The notes beneath the pieces were generated by a model. It made no database searches and was not told where the DNA came from. It worked only from the letters and a program-made list of their open reading frames with translations. A stretch of 64,000 nt of DNA from Opitutales bacterium (GTDB lineage Bacteria; Verrucomicrobiota; Verrucomicrobiia; Opitutales; UBA953): contig JAFXKI010000007.1 in the NCBI GenBank assembly GCA_017531845.1, positions 268,081 through 332,080 on the forward strand, in the 5' to 3' direction. Below are positions 1 to 9,037 of the stretch, one piece after another. Positions within the stretch are counted from its first letter, which is position 1. Each line of letters starts with the position of its first letter. The position numbers and the translations under genes were made by a program.

Positions 1-2
1 AG

Positions 3-311
3 GAATTGCTCGCACGCGTCGGGCTCGCCGAGCGCATGACGCACCTGCCGACGAAACTTTCCGGCGGCGAATGCCAACGCGTTGCCATCGCGCGCGCGCT
101 CATCAATCGCCCGCCGCTGATTCTCGCCGACGAACCGACCGGCAATCTCGACGAGCGCACGGGCGAAGCAATTATGCAACTTATCATCGACGTTTGCCGC
201 GAGCAAAACACCGCCCTGCTCCTCGTTACGCACAATCTCGATTTCGCTGCGCGCACCGACCGTTGCCTCGTCCTGCGCCACGGCATTCTCGAAGATTTGA
301 AGGCAAAATAA
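3..311 (+). CDS. lolD: ABC transporter ATP-binding protein, LolD-like, C-terminal part
   Basis: The reading frame is open at the left edge of the window, so only about the last 102 residues are present. They hold the ABC signature [15 protein letters not shown], Walker B with its catalytic Glu ([12 protein letters not shown]) and the switch histidine in LLLVTHNLD. The DEPTGNLD wording and the short tail after the H-loop are typical of the LolD/MacB/FtsE branch. LolD powers release of lipoproteins from the inner membrane with LolC/E. The partner permease would have to lie upstream, outside the window. A strong terminator follows ten bases after the stop, so this is the last gene of its operon. 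The ABC call is certain; LolD rather than another member of the branch is likely. Confidence 0.8.
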   Translation, partial: ELLARVGLAERMTHLPTKLSGGECQRVAIARALINRPPLILADEPTGNLDERTGEAIMQLIIDVCREQNTALLLVTHNLDFAARTDRCLVLRHGILEDLKAK

Positions 312-320
312 AAAAAACAA

Positions 321-366
321 AAACGCGGGAGGCAGACAAAAATACTGCTTCCCGCGTTTTTTTTTG
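321..366 (+). terminator. Rho-independent terminator after lolD
   Basis: A near-perfect hairpin has arms AAACGCGGGAGGCAG and CTGCTTCCCGCGTTT around a short AT-rich loop and ends in a run of nine T. The stem contains GCGGGA, an imperfect relative of the GCGGGAACG word repeated through the window. Confidence 0.85.
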
Positions 367-379
367 CGATCCCGTTTCG

Positions 380-1327
380 CTAACGCAATCCGCCGTGCGT
401 GCGCCGCGGATCAAGGTGATGCGGCTGAAGCATATCTTCGATATCTTTCCGGTTCGGGATTTTTTCGGATTCAACCATATCGGTCGTAATTTCCCGAATA
501 ATGTATTCGCGTGCATCTTCGACTTTGTCGAAATAACGAAACAGGTCCAAATCCTCCGGACTGATATAGCCGAGTTCGACAAATGCGTTGAAATCGATGA
601 TTTTCTCCCAAAACTCGCGCCCGAAAAGCACGATCGGGATTTTCTTCGGTGTTTTCCGCGTTTGAACAAGCGTCAGCATTTCGAACAATTCGTCCATTGT
701 TCCGAAGCCGCCCGGGAACGCAATCAGCGCGTGCGCAAGGTAAAGAAACCAGTATTTGCGGATAAAAAAGTAGCGGAACTCGAAATCCAATTCCGGAGAA
801 ATAAACGGATTCGGCTTTTGTTCAAACGGCAAATGAATGCCGAGTCCGAGCGATTTTCCACCCGCCTCATAAGCACCTCGATTTGCGGCTTCCATAATGC
901 CGGGGCCGCCGCCGGAGCAAATGTAATAGCGATCCGCCGGGTTTGAAAAATGTTCTTCGCTCCATTTCGTCAAATCAAAGGCAAGCTGCCGCGCCATTTC
1001 GTAATAATGAGAATTGGCGACATCGCGCTCGGCGGCGGCAATGCGTAACTTGCGTTCCGCCTCGCTCAGCGGCAACTCGTTTACTTTGCGGTGCGTTCGT
1101 GCCAAAGCTTCCTCCGCATCAATTTTCGGAAGCGTTCTCGCCGACCCGAAAAACACAAGCGTTTTCCGAATCGAATACGGATAAAGCCGATAATACGGCT
1201 CAAGCATTTCGCAATGTACACGAATAGTGCGAGCCGCCGGGCTGTTCAGAAAATCCAAATTTTCGTAAGCCTTGACGTGTTTAAACTGGGGAACTCTTCC
1301 TTCCTGCGGGGTAATGTTTTCTTCCAT
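380..1327 (-). CDS. LOG family protein (TIGR00730-type)
   Basis: This 315-residue protein has the two signatures of the LOG family (formerly annotated 'lysine decarboxylase'): GGGPGIMEA at residues 139-147 and PGGFGTMDE at 205-213. LOG enzymes cleave ribose 5-phosphate from cytokinin or other nucleoside 5'-monophosphates, and the bacterial homologues are soluble Rossmann-like proteins. The N-terminal ~130 residues extend beyond the compact ~190-residue LOG enzymes, as in the longer bacterial subgroup. It stands alone between a terminator and gpsA. The substrate in this organism is unknown. Confidence 0.85.
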   Translation of the reverse strand: MEENITPQEGRVPQFKHVKAYENLDFLNSPAARTIRVHCEMLEPYYRLYPYSIRKTLVFFGSARTLPKIDAEEALARTHRKVNELPLSEAERKLRIAAAERDVANSHYYEMARQLAFDLTKWSEEHFSNPADRYYICSGGGPGIMEAANRGAYEAGGKSLGLGIHLPFEQKPNPFISPELDFEFRYFFIRKYWFLYLAHALIAFPGGFGTMDELFEMLTLVQTRKTPKKIPIVLFGREFWEKIIDFNAFVELGYISPEDLDLFRYFDKVEDAREYIIREITTDMVESEKIPNRKDIEDMLQPHHLDPRRTHGGLR

Positions 1328-1383
1328 GGTCAGGATTTTACACCCACAACCCTGTCAAACGCGACCAAAAACCGTAAAATTTC

Positions 1384-2382
1384 CTACTCTTCTTTAAGGG
1401 AGCGCGTCATCAGCGCATAAACGGCGGATTTTAAGTCCACGTTTCCGTAAACGATATTGTAAACGCATTTCAGAATCGGAGCGGAAACGCCGGAGCGAGA
1501 AGCCGTTTCGTAGAAATTTTTTGTTGAGTAATAGCCTTCGACGACGGATTTTTGTGCATTCATTTTCGCCAATGCCGCCGCCGTTCCCGCACGTCCGATT
1601 TCCATTCCGAACTGGCGGTTGCGCGACCAGTCGGCAGTTGAAGTCGCTATTAAATCGCCCATGCCGCTAAGCCCGCGAACCGTTTCGACTTTTCCGCCTT
1701 CCGCTTCCACAAGGCGCCCCATTTCGGCAACGGCTCGCGTGAGCAAGGAGGCGCGAGCGTTCGCGCCGAGCTTCATTCCGTCGCAAACGCCGGCGGCAAG
1801 CGCGTAAATATTCTTTAATGCTCCGCAAAGCTCCACGCCGATCAAATCCGTTGAGCGATAAATGCGAAACGATGCATTGCTGAACTCGCTTTGTATTTTT
1901 TCCGCAAGCGATTCCGCCGCATCGCTTGCGAACGCGACGGCGGCAGGAAAACCGGAGGCAACTTCCGCAGCATTGGTCGGACCGGAAATCGTGCCGCAGG
2001 ACAAATCCGGAAACACCTGCTTCAAAACCTGCTCCGGACGCAGAAGCGTTTCCGCTTCCAACCCTTTACAAAGAGAAATCACGATTTTGGTTTTCGGGGA
2101 AATGCAATTTTTCACGCGCTCCGCCGTTGCTCTCAATGCTTTTGACGGACACGCAAAAATCAGCACGTCACACTCCGTTAGTGCCGGCGCGGGAACGTGC
2201 GCAACCTGAATATCCTGCGGGAACGTAAACCCGGGCAAATAGTCTTTGTTTTCCCGCGTTCCCGCAATTTCCAAAGCTTGCTCAAGCCGGCGCGGAATCA
2301 GCGTAACGCGCTGCCCGCAGCGATTGAGATGAATCGCCATTGCCGAGCCCCACGCACCTGCGCCCAAAATTACAATATTCAT
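1384..2382 (-). CDS. gpsA: NAD(P)-dependent glycerol-3-phosphate dehydrogenase
   Basis: GpsA interconverts dihydroxyacetone phosphate and sn-glycerol 3-phosphate, giving the backbone for phospholipids. I chose the start at the Met that immediately precedes the dinucleotide-binding fold (MNIVILGAGAWGSA, GxGxxG at residues 7-12); an upstream in-frame Met would add 17 residues that match nothing. The product is then 332 residues, normal for the family. Also visible are the substrate loop SGPTNAAEVA and the catalytic-lysine segment GALKNIYALAAG. The gene lies 54 bases downstream of panB on the same strand and may share its transcript. Confidence 0.93.
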   Translation of the reverse strand: MNIVILGAGAWGSAMAIHLNRCGQRVTLIPRRLEQALEIAGTRENKDYLPGFTFPQDIQVAHVPAPALTECDVLIFACPSKALRATAERVKNCISPKTKIVISLCKGLEAETLLRPEQVLKQVFPDLSCGTISGPTNAAEVASGFPAAVAFASDAAESLAEKIQSEFSNASFRIYRSTDLIGVELCGALKNIYALAAGVCDGMKLGANARASLLTRAVAEMGRLVEAEGGKVETVRGLSGMGDLIATSTADWSRNRQFGMEIGRAGTAAALAKMNAQKSVVEGYYSTKNFYETASRSGVSAPILKCVYNIVYGNVDLKSAVYALMTRSLKEE

Positions 2383-2436
2383 AAAAAAGAGGATTATAGA
2401 AAATTGATGCCGGATAATTATTCTTTTTTTCACCCA

Positions 2437-3198
2437 TCAATTGCGGCGGATATCGTCGCGATACGAGGAAATGGCAGCGACAGCCTGTGAGCCGAGATCC
2501 GCATAAACTTTTGCAAAAGACGGTTTTTTCGGAGAAAGCCCGAGAATATCGTGCATAACTATGATTTGCCCGTCGCAAGCCGTTCCGGAACCGATTCCCA
2601 CAGTCGGAATCGACGCTTTTTTCGTAATTTCTCCGGCAAGCTCCGGCACCATCATTTCAAGCAACAACGCAAATGCGCCTGCTTTTTCGTGAGCGTTCGC
2701 CGCCGCAAAAAGCGCGGATTTTTCGTCTTCGGTTTTTCCGAATTTTCTGTATCCGCCTTCCTGATACACGTTCTGTGCCTGAAGTCCGATATGCGCCCAA
2801 ACGGGAACGCCTGCCGCCGTAAGGCGGGCGATCGTCGGAGCCATTTCAATTCCGCCTTCAATTTTTACGGCTTCGGCTCCGCCCTCCTGCATGAGCCGCA
2901 TGCAAATTTTCAAAAGTTCCGAAAATTCCCCGTGCGCCACTCCGAAAGGAATGTCTGCAGCGACGAGCGCACTCGGACGTGCCCGCGCAACCGCTGCCGT
3001 GTGGTGGACCATCATATCGACGGTTACGGGAACGGTGCTGTCAAATCCTAACACGACGTTCCCGACGGAGTCTCCGACGAGAATCACGTCCACGTCCGCC
3101 GCATCGGCAAGCCGCGCCGTTACTGTATCATAAGCCGTGATACAAACGATTTGCGAATTTCCTTTCGCTTGGCGAAGGCTTTTGGTTGTTCGTTTCAT
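2437..3198 (-). CDS. panB: 3-methyl-2-oxobutanoate hydroxymethyltransferase
   Basis: PanB transfers a hydroxymethyl group from methylene-tetrahydrofolate to 2-oxoisovalerate, the first committed step of pantothenate and CoA synthesis. The 253-residue product shows the metal-binding Asp in VGDSVGN (residue 43), the second in AADIPFG, the Glu of KIEGG and the catalytic-Glu segment LLLEMMVPELA. Length and motif order are standard. No panC or panD is adjacent. Confidence 0.93.
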   Translation of the reverse strand: MKRTTKSLRQAKGNSQIVCITAYDTVTARLADAADVDVILVGDSVGNVVLGFDSTVPVTVDMMVHHTAAVARARPSALVAADIPFGVAHGEFSELLKICMRLMQEGGAEAVKIEGGIEMAPTIARLTAAGVPVWAHIGLQAQNVYQEGGYRKFGKTEDEKSALFAAANAHEKAGAFALLLEMMVPELAGEITKKASIPTVGIGSGTACDGQIIVMHDILGLSPKKPSFAKVYADLGSQAVAAISSYRDDIRRN

Positions 3199-3328
3199 GG
3201 GTTAAAATCGGGAAAAGTTTTCCCTCCATTATGTTCGCGTTCCCGTTCGCGGCAAATGCAAAGTGGCGGAGAGGGAAGTCAGGAATCGGAATCAGGAGAA
3301 GTAAAATTTCCTGATTTTTCCTAAATTT

Positions 3329-4024
3329 TCATTCTCCGCTTTCTTGCGGCGGAGGAAAATTCCACAACGCGTTCCCGAGCTGAAACATATTTCCGAAAAT
3401 TAAATCCGGATCCGGGATAGCGGACAAAAGTGTTTCCGGCATGTGCGTTCCCGTCGCCACGCAGGCAACCGGCATTCCGACCGTTCCCGCCGCCTGAATG
3501 TCAAACGGAGAATCGCCCACCATGAGCGTTTCCTCCGGGCTCGCGCCGAGCGCGGCAAGAACTGCCTCGGAAAATTCACGTTGCGGCTTGCGCCAGGGCA
3601 TTTCCGGCGTATTCGTACCGAAAGCCGCATCCGAAAGCTCCGCAAGCCCCAAATGATCCAAGAGCGCAAGCGTCGCATCGTGATCCTTGTTTGTGAAAAC
3701 GACGGTTCTTATTCCGCGTTCCCGCAGATGGCGCAAAATCCATTTCACGCCCGGCAACACAAATACACCCTCAAACATCACCTCGTGAAAATGTTCCCGA
3801 AAACGCCGCACGCCCTCCGGAGCAAGTTCGTCTCCGATGAGTTTTGACATCGTCATCGAAATCGACCCGCCGACCGTTGCGCGGAGCACGTCCAAGCTCT
3901 GAGGCACAAGTCCGAGAGATTTTGCGACATCACTGTAGCAACGATGAATTGCAGTAAAATTATCTATCAGAGTGCCGTCCAAATCGAACAGCACCGTCCG
4001 GATTTTTTGATTATCAAAAGCCAT
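3329..4024 (-). CDS. HAD-superfamily phosphatase, phosphoglycolate phosphatase-like
   Basis: The 231-residue protein has all four HAD motifs: nucleophile and acid in LFDLDGTLID (Asp14, Asp16), VVFTNKDHD as motif II, the Lys of RKPQREF, and MVGDSPFD as motif III/IV. A helical cap sits between motifs I and II, as in Gph-type enzymes that hydrolyse 2-phosphoglycolate. The substrate cannot be fixed from sequence. The 130-base spacer to panB holds one GCGTTCCCG copy and nothing else that I recognise. Confidence 0.8.
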   Translation of the reverse strand: MAFDNQKIRTVLFDLDGTLIDNFTAIHRCYSDVAKSLGLVPQSLDVLRATVGGSISMTMSKLIGDELAPEGVRRFREHFHEVMFEGVFVLPGVKWILRHLRERGIRTVVFTNKDHDATLALLDHLGLAELSDAAFGTNTPEMPWRKPQREFSEAVLAALGASPEETLMVGDSPFDIQAAGTVGMPVACVATGTHMPETLLSAIPDPDLIFGNMFQLGNALWNFPPPQESGE

Positions 4025-4030
4025 CGCTAA

Positions 4031-4070
4031 AATAAAAACGGAAAGAGCGACGTATCGCCGCTCCTCCCGT
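4031..4070 (-). terminator. Terminator after the GH84 gene
   Basis: Read on the minus strand, ACGGGAGGAGCG pairs with CGCTCTTTCCGT (12 pairs, two of them G-T) around a 9-base loop, followed by TTTTATTTT. It lies just past the stop codon of the GH84 gene and just before the HAD gene, so it separates the two transcripts. Confidence 0.7.
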
Positions 4071-4081
4071 AAAATTGCCGT

Positions 4082-6556
4082 TTATTTCCAGAGGATTTCA
4101 AAAATATCCACCGGAGAGGATTTTCCGGGCTTTACAGTAACTTTAACCTTCCCGTTTTCCTTTGAAACGAAAACGGATTTCGGAGAATCCGAAAGCACGA
4201 CGGCATCCTTCGCGGGACCGGGGCTGACAAAAGTCTCCGTGCTCCTCACCGTGTAGTAAGACAACGGATCTCCATCGAAAATCGCGCCCTTGGAATTTGC
4301 TTTTGCATCTTCGGGAACGTCAAACTTGAACTCCTTCAGCTTCATGTTAAACGCTTTTCCGGAAGTATTCACAAAGCGGAAGAAGCGAATTTTTTTTGCC
4401 ACATCCAAATCGACATAGACCTCATCCTTCTTCGTTTGCGCATCGGCGGCTTTCCAGGTTTTTCCGTCCGTTGAAAGCTCGAGTGTTCCGTGCTTTGCGG
4501 CATCTTCATTTTCCAAAATCAAATGAATGTAATCGCCGTAAACACCTTCGGGGAGTTCGATCCCGACGAATTGCTTGGGCTTGAGAGTAATCGGTTCGAA
4601 TTTGCGAATGCGAACGTATTTTCCCTCGCGCACGGCAATATCTTTTTTCATTTGATCAACGTCCGAAAGCACTTTGTAGGCGACTTCGCTCGGCTCAAGC
4701 GTGTTAGTATTCACGCCGAGCTGTTTGCAAAGTTTCGTCCATTCGCGCTGATAGGTTTTTGTCAAAAACGGAGCCACTTCCCGCGCTGCGACTTTGCTCG
4801 GATTGCGGTGCGGCGCGCCGATTTTGTCGGCATGGTGCGCCTGTTCCGCCATGGTGCGATCCCGCGAAACGTAGTATTTCGCTGCTTTCGCCGCGTATTC
4901 CAAACGTTTTTTCACGTCCTTTGCCATTGCGAAATTAACGGTCATCGTTCCCCATTTTCCGGTTTCGCCGAGTGTGCGCACCCAAAACTCCGTTTCGAGC
5001 CACAAATCGGGATTATCGGTCGGAACAGTCTTCGAGAGCTGAGAGCTCGCAACACGCATTTTCCTAAACTCGGAAAGTAATTTTTTTGCCGTTCCCGTGG
5101 AAAGTTTTCCGTGCTCCAGTTCTTTTGTCGCCTTATCAAGCACGGGCTTAAACTCAACGGATTCTTCGCGGCGGTAACCGTGTCCGTTCTGTCCTTGGTC
5201 GGAACTGTGGTTCGCGAGCGTTTGCATCGCCGATGCATATTTCGGAAACAACGCTTTAATACTGTGTTTCCACGATGCTTCGGAATCAAACGCATCGACG
5301 TTCCAACAGTAGTCGCCGACGCCGAAGAGGGCGATTTTCGACGCTTCCGGTTTATCCATCGGATTGGAAACAAAGCCTGAATACTTATCGCGATTCTCTT
5401 TTGCCAAGCCGTAAGTGCGCCCGAGCAAAAGTGCGCTCGCGCAATAATCCACCACCGGCCAGTTCCACCAGATATACGGCGGACGCTTCAGCCGTTTGGA
5501 AACCCAGTCTACGGTGCCTTCCGTGATGTCCGTGCAAACGGAATCGCCCGTCCACATCACGCGAATGCTCGGGTGAAGCTTGTCTCCGAGAATATCAAGA
5601 TAGTCCCCGCCCGACCACGATTTGTTGTATTGGCTCGGGCACATCACAAGCGGCGTTACGTCGTCTTTTTTCGAGAGAAAATTCTCCACGACGTAGTTAC
5701 AGACTTCAGCCTGCAATTCCGCATTGTGCTTGAAAATATCGTCGAAAAACACACCGAATGAACGCACGCCGAGTCCATACATGATTTCGAATTTTTTCAC
5801 CAGCTTTTGCATATCCTCCTGAGGGTCAGACGAATTGGTGATAATGCTTCCGACGTGCGCCGCCCAAACAAAATCCACATGATTTTCGTGCGCGGACTGA
5901 ATTTGCTTTTTCAAAAGTTCCGCCGTTTCTTTCGGATACGGTTCCCACCAGCGGGCATGGTGATACGGATCATCTTTCGGACCGTAAATGTAGGTGTTAA
6001 TTTTATACTTCCCGTAAAAATCAAATTGGCTGAGGCGCGCGTCCGAAGTCCACGGACGCCCGTAGTAGCCTTCGACGCTCCCGCGATGCTGCACGTCCGG
6101 CCAATCCGCCACTTCGCAAACAGCGATTTTCCCGTCCGCTTCAATCATGCGAGCGAGCGTCTGCGCAGCATAAAAAACACCGGAGGCGTCCTTCGCAAAA
6201 ATTTCGATTTTAGCAGGCGTTACTTTCAAAACGTAGGCTTCGGGAACGTCTTTCACTTTCCGTTTGGAAAACTCCCGTGCGATCTTGTTCTTATTTTTTT
6301 CGACGATAACGGGAATTTTTCCCGCCGCCTTTATTTTCCTCGCCTTTAATACACCGGAAAGAGCCTTTTTTAAATCCGGATTTTTCGCAAAAGAACGTCC
6401 GGAGAGCTTACGCGCATCAATCGTTGAACTGCCCGAAACTTTTACGGCTTGAGGCTTCGGGTAAACATCTGTTTCCGGGGATCCCGCGTAAAGACACGGG
6501 AACGCAAACAGCGACGCGGCAACGGCAAACAGGGTGTGCTTGGGAAAGGGGAACAT
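4082..6556 (-). CDS. Secreted GH84 beta-N-acetylglucosaminidase
   Basis: This large exported glycosidase cleaves terminal N-acetylglucosamine and is homologous to clostridial NagJ and animal O-GlcNAcase. A hydrophobic signal peptide (FAVAASLFAFPCLYA) opens the protein. I prefer the Met directly before it (MFPFPKH) over one five codons upstream. After a GH20b-like N-terminal domain (VYPKPQ onward) comes the catalytic barrel with VEGYYGRPW, and the paired catalytic aspartates in GVFFDDI (277-278, counted from the upstream Met). The C-terminal ~200 residues look like a beta-sandwich carbohydrate-binding module. Likely substrates are host mucin, glycosaminoglycan or O-GlcNAc glycans. It is a single-gene unit with its own terminator. 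About 1.1 kb of the gene is free of the GGGAACG word, one of the longer native gaps. Confidence 0.9.
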   Translation of the reverse strand: MFPFPKHTLFAVAASLFAFPCLYAGSPETDVYPKPQAVKVSGSSTIDARKLSGRSFAKNPDLKKALSGVLKARKIKAAGKIPVIVEKNKNKIAREFSKRKVKDVPEAYVLKVTPAKIEIFAKDASGVFYAAQTLARMIEADGKIAVCEVADWPDVQHRGSVEGYYGRPWTSDARLSQFDFYGKYKINTYIYGPKDDPYHHARWWEPYPKETAELLKKQIQSAHENHVDFVWAAHVGSIITNSSDPQEDMQKLVKKFEIMYGLGVRSFGVFFDDIFKHNAELQAEVCNYVVENFLSKKDDVTPLVMCPSQYNKSWSGGDYLDILGDKLHPSIRVMWTGDSVCTDITEGTVDWVSKRLKRPPYIWWNWPVVDYCASALLLGRTYGLAKENRDKYSGFVSNPMDKPEASKIALFGVGDYCWNVDAFDSEASWKHSIKALFPKYASAMQTLANHSSDQGQNGHGYRREESVEFKPVLDKATKELEHGKLSTGTAKKLLSEFRKMRVASSQLSKTVPTDNPDLWLETEFWVRTLGETGKWGTMTVNFAMAKDVKKRLEYAAKAAKYYVSRDRTMAEQAHHADKIGAPHRNPSKVAAREVAPFLTKTYQREWTKLCKQLGVNTNTLEPSEVAYKVLSDVDQMKKDIAVREGKYVRIRKFEPITLKPKQFVGIELPEGVYGDYIHLILENEDAAKHGTLELSTDGKTWKAADAQTKKDEVYVDLDVAKKIRFFRFVNTSGKAFNMKLKEFKFDVPEDAKANSKGAIFDGDPLSYYTVRSTETFVSPGPAKDAVVLSDSPKSVFVSKENGKVKVTVKPGKSSPVDIFEILWK

Positions 6557-6737
6557 ACGGAGCACGACCATACCTCGCGAGACTCATTTCTTCAATTTCT
6601 TTTTTCAAAAAAAATATTTCAAAAAAAAGAAACGTTCCCGTACCGCACAAATTTTCTCCGTCTAAAAAAAAAGATTGTCTAATCCGGCAAAGCGCACAGA
6701 ATCTCCGTTGTTTTTCATCCTAAACCCAATAAAGATT

Positions 6738-7157
6738 ATGTTCAAAAAATCGAAACTCGCACTCGCATCCATGGCGGTCGCTACGGCTCTTATGCTCTCC
6801 GGCTGCTTCTCCGGAAATCCGAACAATCCGGATCAGAACTTCGCCGCGCTCAAGCGTTGGAATAAGTTCAACAACTCCTGGCAGATGGCGGACTCCGCTG
6901 AAGCCAACAAATGGATCAACGCAATCCTCGGCACGATCCCGTGCGGTATCGTTTACGGCCTCTGCACGTGGGGTGACGTCCTCATCTTCAATACGATGGG
7001 CTTCTGGACCGGAGACAATCCGTTCGCTTCCAACACCTATGTTGACGAAAACGGCGCTGAATTCCGCGTTGCTCAAACGAACGAAAACACGATCGAAGTA
7101 ACCGAAGTTGCTACGAACGAAACGAAGGAATTCTCCTTCATCGTCGCTTCGAAATAA
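6738..7157 (+). CDS. DUF3332-family lipoprotein
   Basis: The chosen start (MFKKSKLALASMAVATALML) gives 139 residues with a lipoprotein signal ending in the lipobox LSGC; an upstream in-frame start adds 21 residues before the signal and is unlikely. After the Cys come an Asn-rich linker, a tryptophan-containing stretch, a central hydrophobic segment (GIVYGLCTWGDVLIFNT) and FWTGDNP. That order matches the small DUF3332 proteins, whose function is unknown. It is a single-gene unit closed by a strong terminator, which suggests steady, independent expression. A divergent AT-rich spacer of ~180 bases separates it from the GH84 gene. Confidence 0.7.
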   Translation: MFKKSKLALASMAVATALMLSGCFSGNPNNPDQNFAALKRWNKFNNSWQMADSAEANKWINAILGTIPCGIVYGLCTWGDVLIFNTMGFWTGDNPFASNTYVDENGAEFRVAQTNENTIEVTEVATNETKEFSFIVASK

Positions 7158-7171
7158 GTTTCGGCTTTCGC

Positions 7172-7215
7172 AAAAACGGCGTTCCCGCTTCTTAAGGGAA
7201 CGCCGTTTTTTTTTG
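7172..7215 (+). terminator. Terminator with an inverted pair of the iterated motif
   Basis: AACGGCGTTCCC pairs with GGGAACGCCGTT around an 8-base loop and is followed by nine T. Both arms carry the window-wide GGGAACG word, one in each orientation. Confidence 0.9.
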
Positions 7216-7218
7216 AAA

Positions 7219-7275
7219 ATACGCTCTCTTTAATCTTTAAGCTTTGCTCTTTAATCTCTAAGCTCTCCTGCTTTC
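7219..7275. repeat. AGCT-rich intergenic stretch before lysS
   Basis: This spacer repeats variants of CTCTTTAATCTTTAAGC and CTCTTTAATCTCTAAGC side by side. Similar AGCT/CTCT-flavoured words recur in spacers near 8930, 24470-24575, 26085 and 61460-61550 and nowhere in genes. I know of no family to assign them to. Confidence 0.4.
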
Positions 7276-7288
7276 ATTTTTAGTTATC

Positions 7289-8926
7289 ATGAGCGACGAA
7301 CAGAAAAAATCAGCCAACTCTCTCGCAGACATTTCGCACGACCTTTTTGCCGTGCGCATGGAAAAGCTCAACCAACTGCGCGCCGCCGGCGAAGACCCGT
7401 TCCGCGCCAACTGGAACCAGACGCACACTTCCAAAGACTGCGTTGCCCTCATGCAACCCGCCATCGACGCCGCAAAAGCCACGGGAACGGACATTCACGA
7501 AATCCCGTCCTCGACCGAGGAAGTTTCCGTCGCCGGGCGCGTTATCGCCATTCGCATCATGGGCAAAGCGAGCTTCATGAAACTTCTCGACCGCGACGGC
7601 GTGCAGCAGATTTATCTCACGCGCGACATTCTCGGTGAAGACCGCTACAACAAGCATTTCAAAAAAATGGTCGACATCGGCGACTTTGTCGGCGTGCGCG
7701 GCGAGCTTTTCGTCACGAAAACCGGCGAAGTTACCGTGCGTGCCCGCGCCTACGAACTCGTCGCGAAAGCACTTCGCCCGCTTCCGGAAAAATGGCACGG
7801 CATCACGGACGAAGAACAGGTTTCCCGCCAGCGTTATCTCGACCTCATCGCGAACGCGGATTCGAAAAAACGCCTCCTGCAACGCTCGCAAATCATCGCC
7901 GAAATCCGCAAATTTCTCTGGCAACGCGATTTCGTGGAAGTCGAAACACCGTCCTTGCACCCGATTGCCGGCGGCGCGGCGGCTCGCCCGTTCATCACGC
8001 ATTTTAATGCGCTCGACTGTGAATTTTTCCTGCGTATCGCGCTCGAACTTCACCTGAAACGCTGCCTCGTCGGCGGGATCGAACGCGTTTTCGAAATCGG
8101 TCGCGTCTTCCGCAACGAAGGCATCGACCGCCGTCACAATCCGGAATTTACGATGATGGAAATCTATCAGGCGTATTCCGATTACGAAGGCATGATGACG
8201 CTCATCCGCGAACTCATTCAGCACCTTTGCAAAACCGTTATCGGCACGACAACGATCACGCGCTACGACGGGCAAGTCATTGAACTCGGCGGCGAATGGC
8301 GCGTTGCCGATTACAAAGACCTCGTGCGGGAACGCACCGGTCGCGCCGACTGGTTCGAACTTTCCAAGGCGGAAAAAATCGCCGAATGCCGCCGCATGGC
8401 AGACGAAATTCGCGCCCAAGCCAAGGCGGAAGCCGAAGCCCGCGGCGAAGAGCTCAAGAACAAAGACCTCATGGTGCCGGATCCGCGCGAAGACTGGGAA
8501 GATTACGAAGTTACGAACGAAGTTTACGGCAAGCTCATCGAGCCGAATCTTATCCAGCCGACCTTCGTCACGCACATCATGAAGGAGCTTTGCCCGCTTG
8601 CGAAAATCAACGAAAAAGACCCGAGTGTCATCGACGTTTTCGAGCTCTGCATCAACGGGCAGGAAATCGCTCCCGCGTATTCCGAGCAAAACGACCCGAT
8701 TACACAGCGCACGATGTTCGAACTCCAAGCCGGCGAAGAGCAACAAAAAATCGACCAAGACTTCCTCGTCGCGATGGAACACGGCATGCCGCCGGCGGGC
8801 GGAATGGGCGTCGGCATCGACCGCCTCTGCATGTTGCTTACGGGTTGCGCAAACATCCGCGAAACGATTCTTTTCCCGACGCTTAAGCCGGACTACGTTT
8901 CCGGTCCGCAGAAGAAGGAAGCATAA
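7289..8926 (+). CDS. lysS: Lysyl-tRNA synthetase, class II
   Basis: LysS charges tRNA(Lys). The 545-residue protein has an N-terminal OB-fold anticodon-binding domain (about residues 60-165) and a class II catalytic core. Motif 2 reads EIGRVFRNEGID and motif 3 reads GMGVGIDRLCML. The insertion after motif 2 is lysine- and glutamate-rich (KAEAEARGEELKNKD) and makes the protein some 40 residues longer than E. coli LysS. It is a single-gene unit between two terminators. The spacer before it holds a short AG/CT-rich stretch of unknown role. Confidence 0.96.
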   Translation: MSDEQKKSANSLADISHDLFAVRMEKLNQLRAAGEDPFRANWNQTHTSKDCVALMQPAIDAAKATGTDIHEIPSSTEEVSVAGRVIAIRIMGKASFMKLLDRDGVQQIYLTRDILGEDRYNKHFKKMVDIGDFVGVRGELFVTKTGEVTVRARAYELVAKALRPLPEKWHGITDEEQVSRQRYLDLIANADSKKRLLQRSQIIAEIRKFLWQRDFVEVETPSLHPIAGGAAARPFITHFNALDCEFFLRIALELHLKRCLVGGIERVFEIGRVFRNEGIDRRHNPEFTMMEIYQAYSDYEGMMTLIRELIQHLCKTVIGTTTITRYDGQVIELGGEWRVADYKDLVRERTGRADWFELSKAEKIAECRRMADEIRAQAKAEAEARGEELKNKDLMVPDPREDWEDYEVTNEVYGKLIEPNLIQPTFVTHIMKELCPLAKINEKDPSVIDVFELCINGQEIAPAYSEQNDPITQRTMFELQAGEEQQKIDQDFLVAMEHGMPPAGGMGVGIDRLCMLLTGCANIRETILFPTLKPDYVSGPQKKEA

Positions 8927-8954
8927 AGAGATTAAAAGATTAGAGCTTAATGCT

Positions 8955-8998
8955 AAAAAAGCGTTCCCGTGATGAACTTTGCGGGAACGCTTTCGCTT
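8955..8998 (+). terminator. Terminator of lysS built from the iterated motif
   Basis: AAAGCGTTCCCG and CGGGAACGCTTT form a perfect 12-bp stem with a 12-base loop, followed by TTTCGCTTTTT. Each arm is a copy of the GCGGGAACG word. Confidence 0.88.
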
Positions 8999-9037
8999 TT
9001 TGGGAAAATACGTTCCCGCCGCGTCGCAGTTTTTATA

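Noticed and set aside
7310..8782. A 490-codon frame opposite lysS (and similar ones at 18257-19672, 21779-23053 and 26201-27388)
   Set aside because: All are antisense to clear genes and have no recognisable protein features or ribosome-binding sites.
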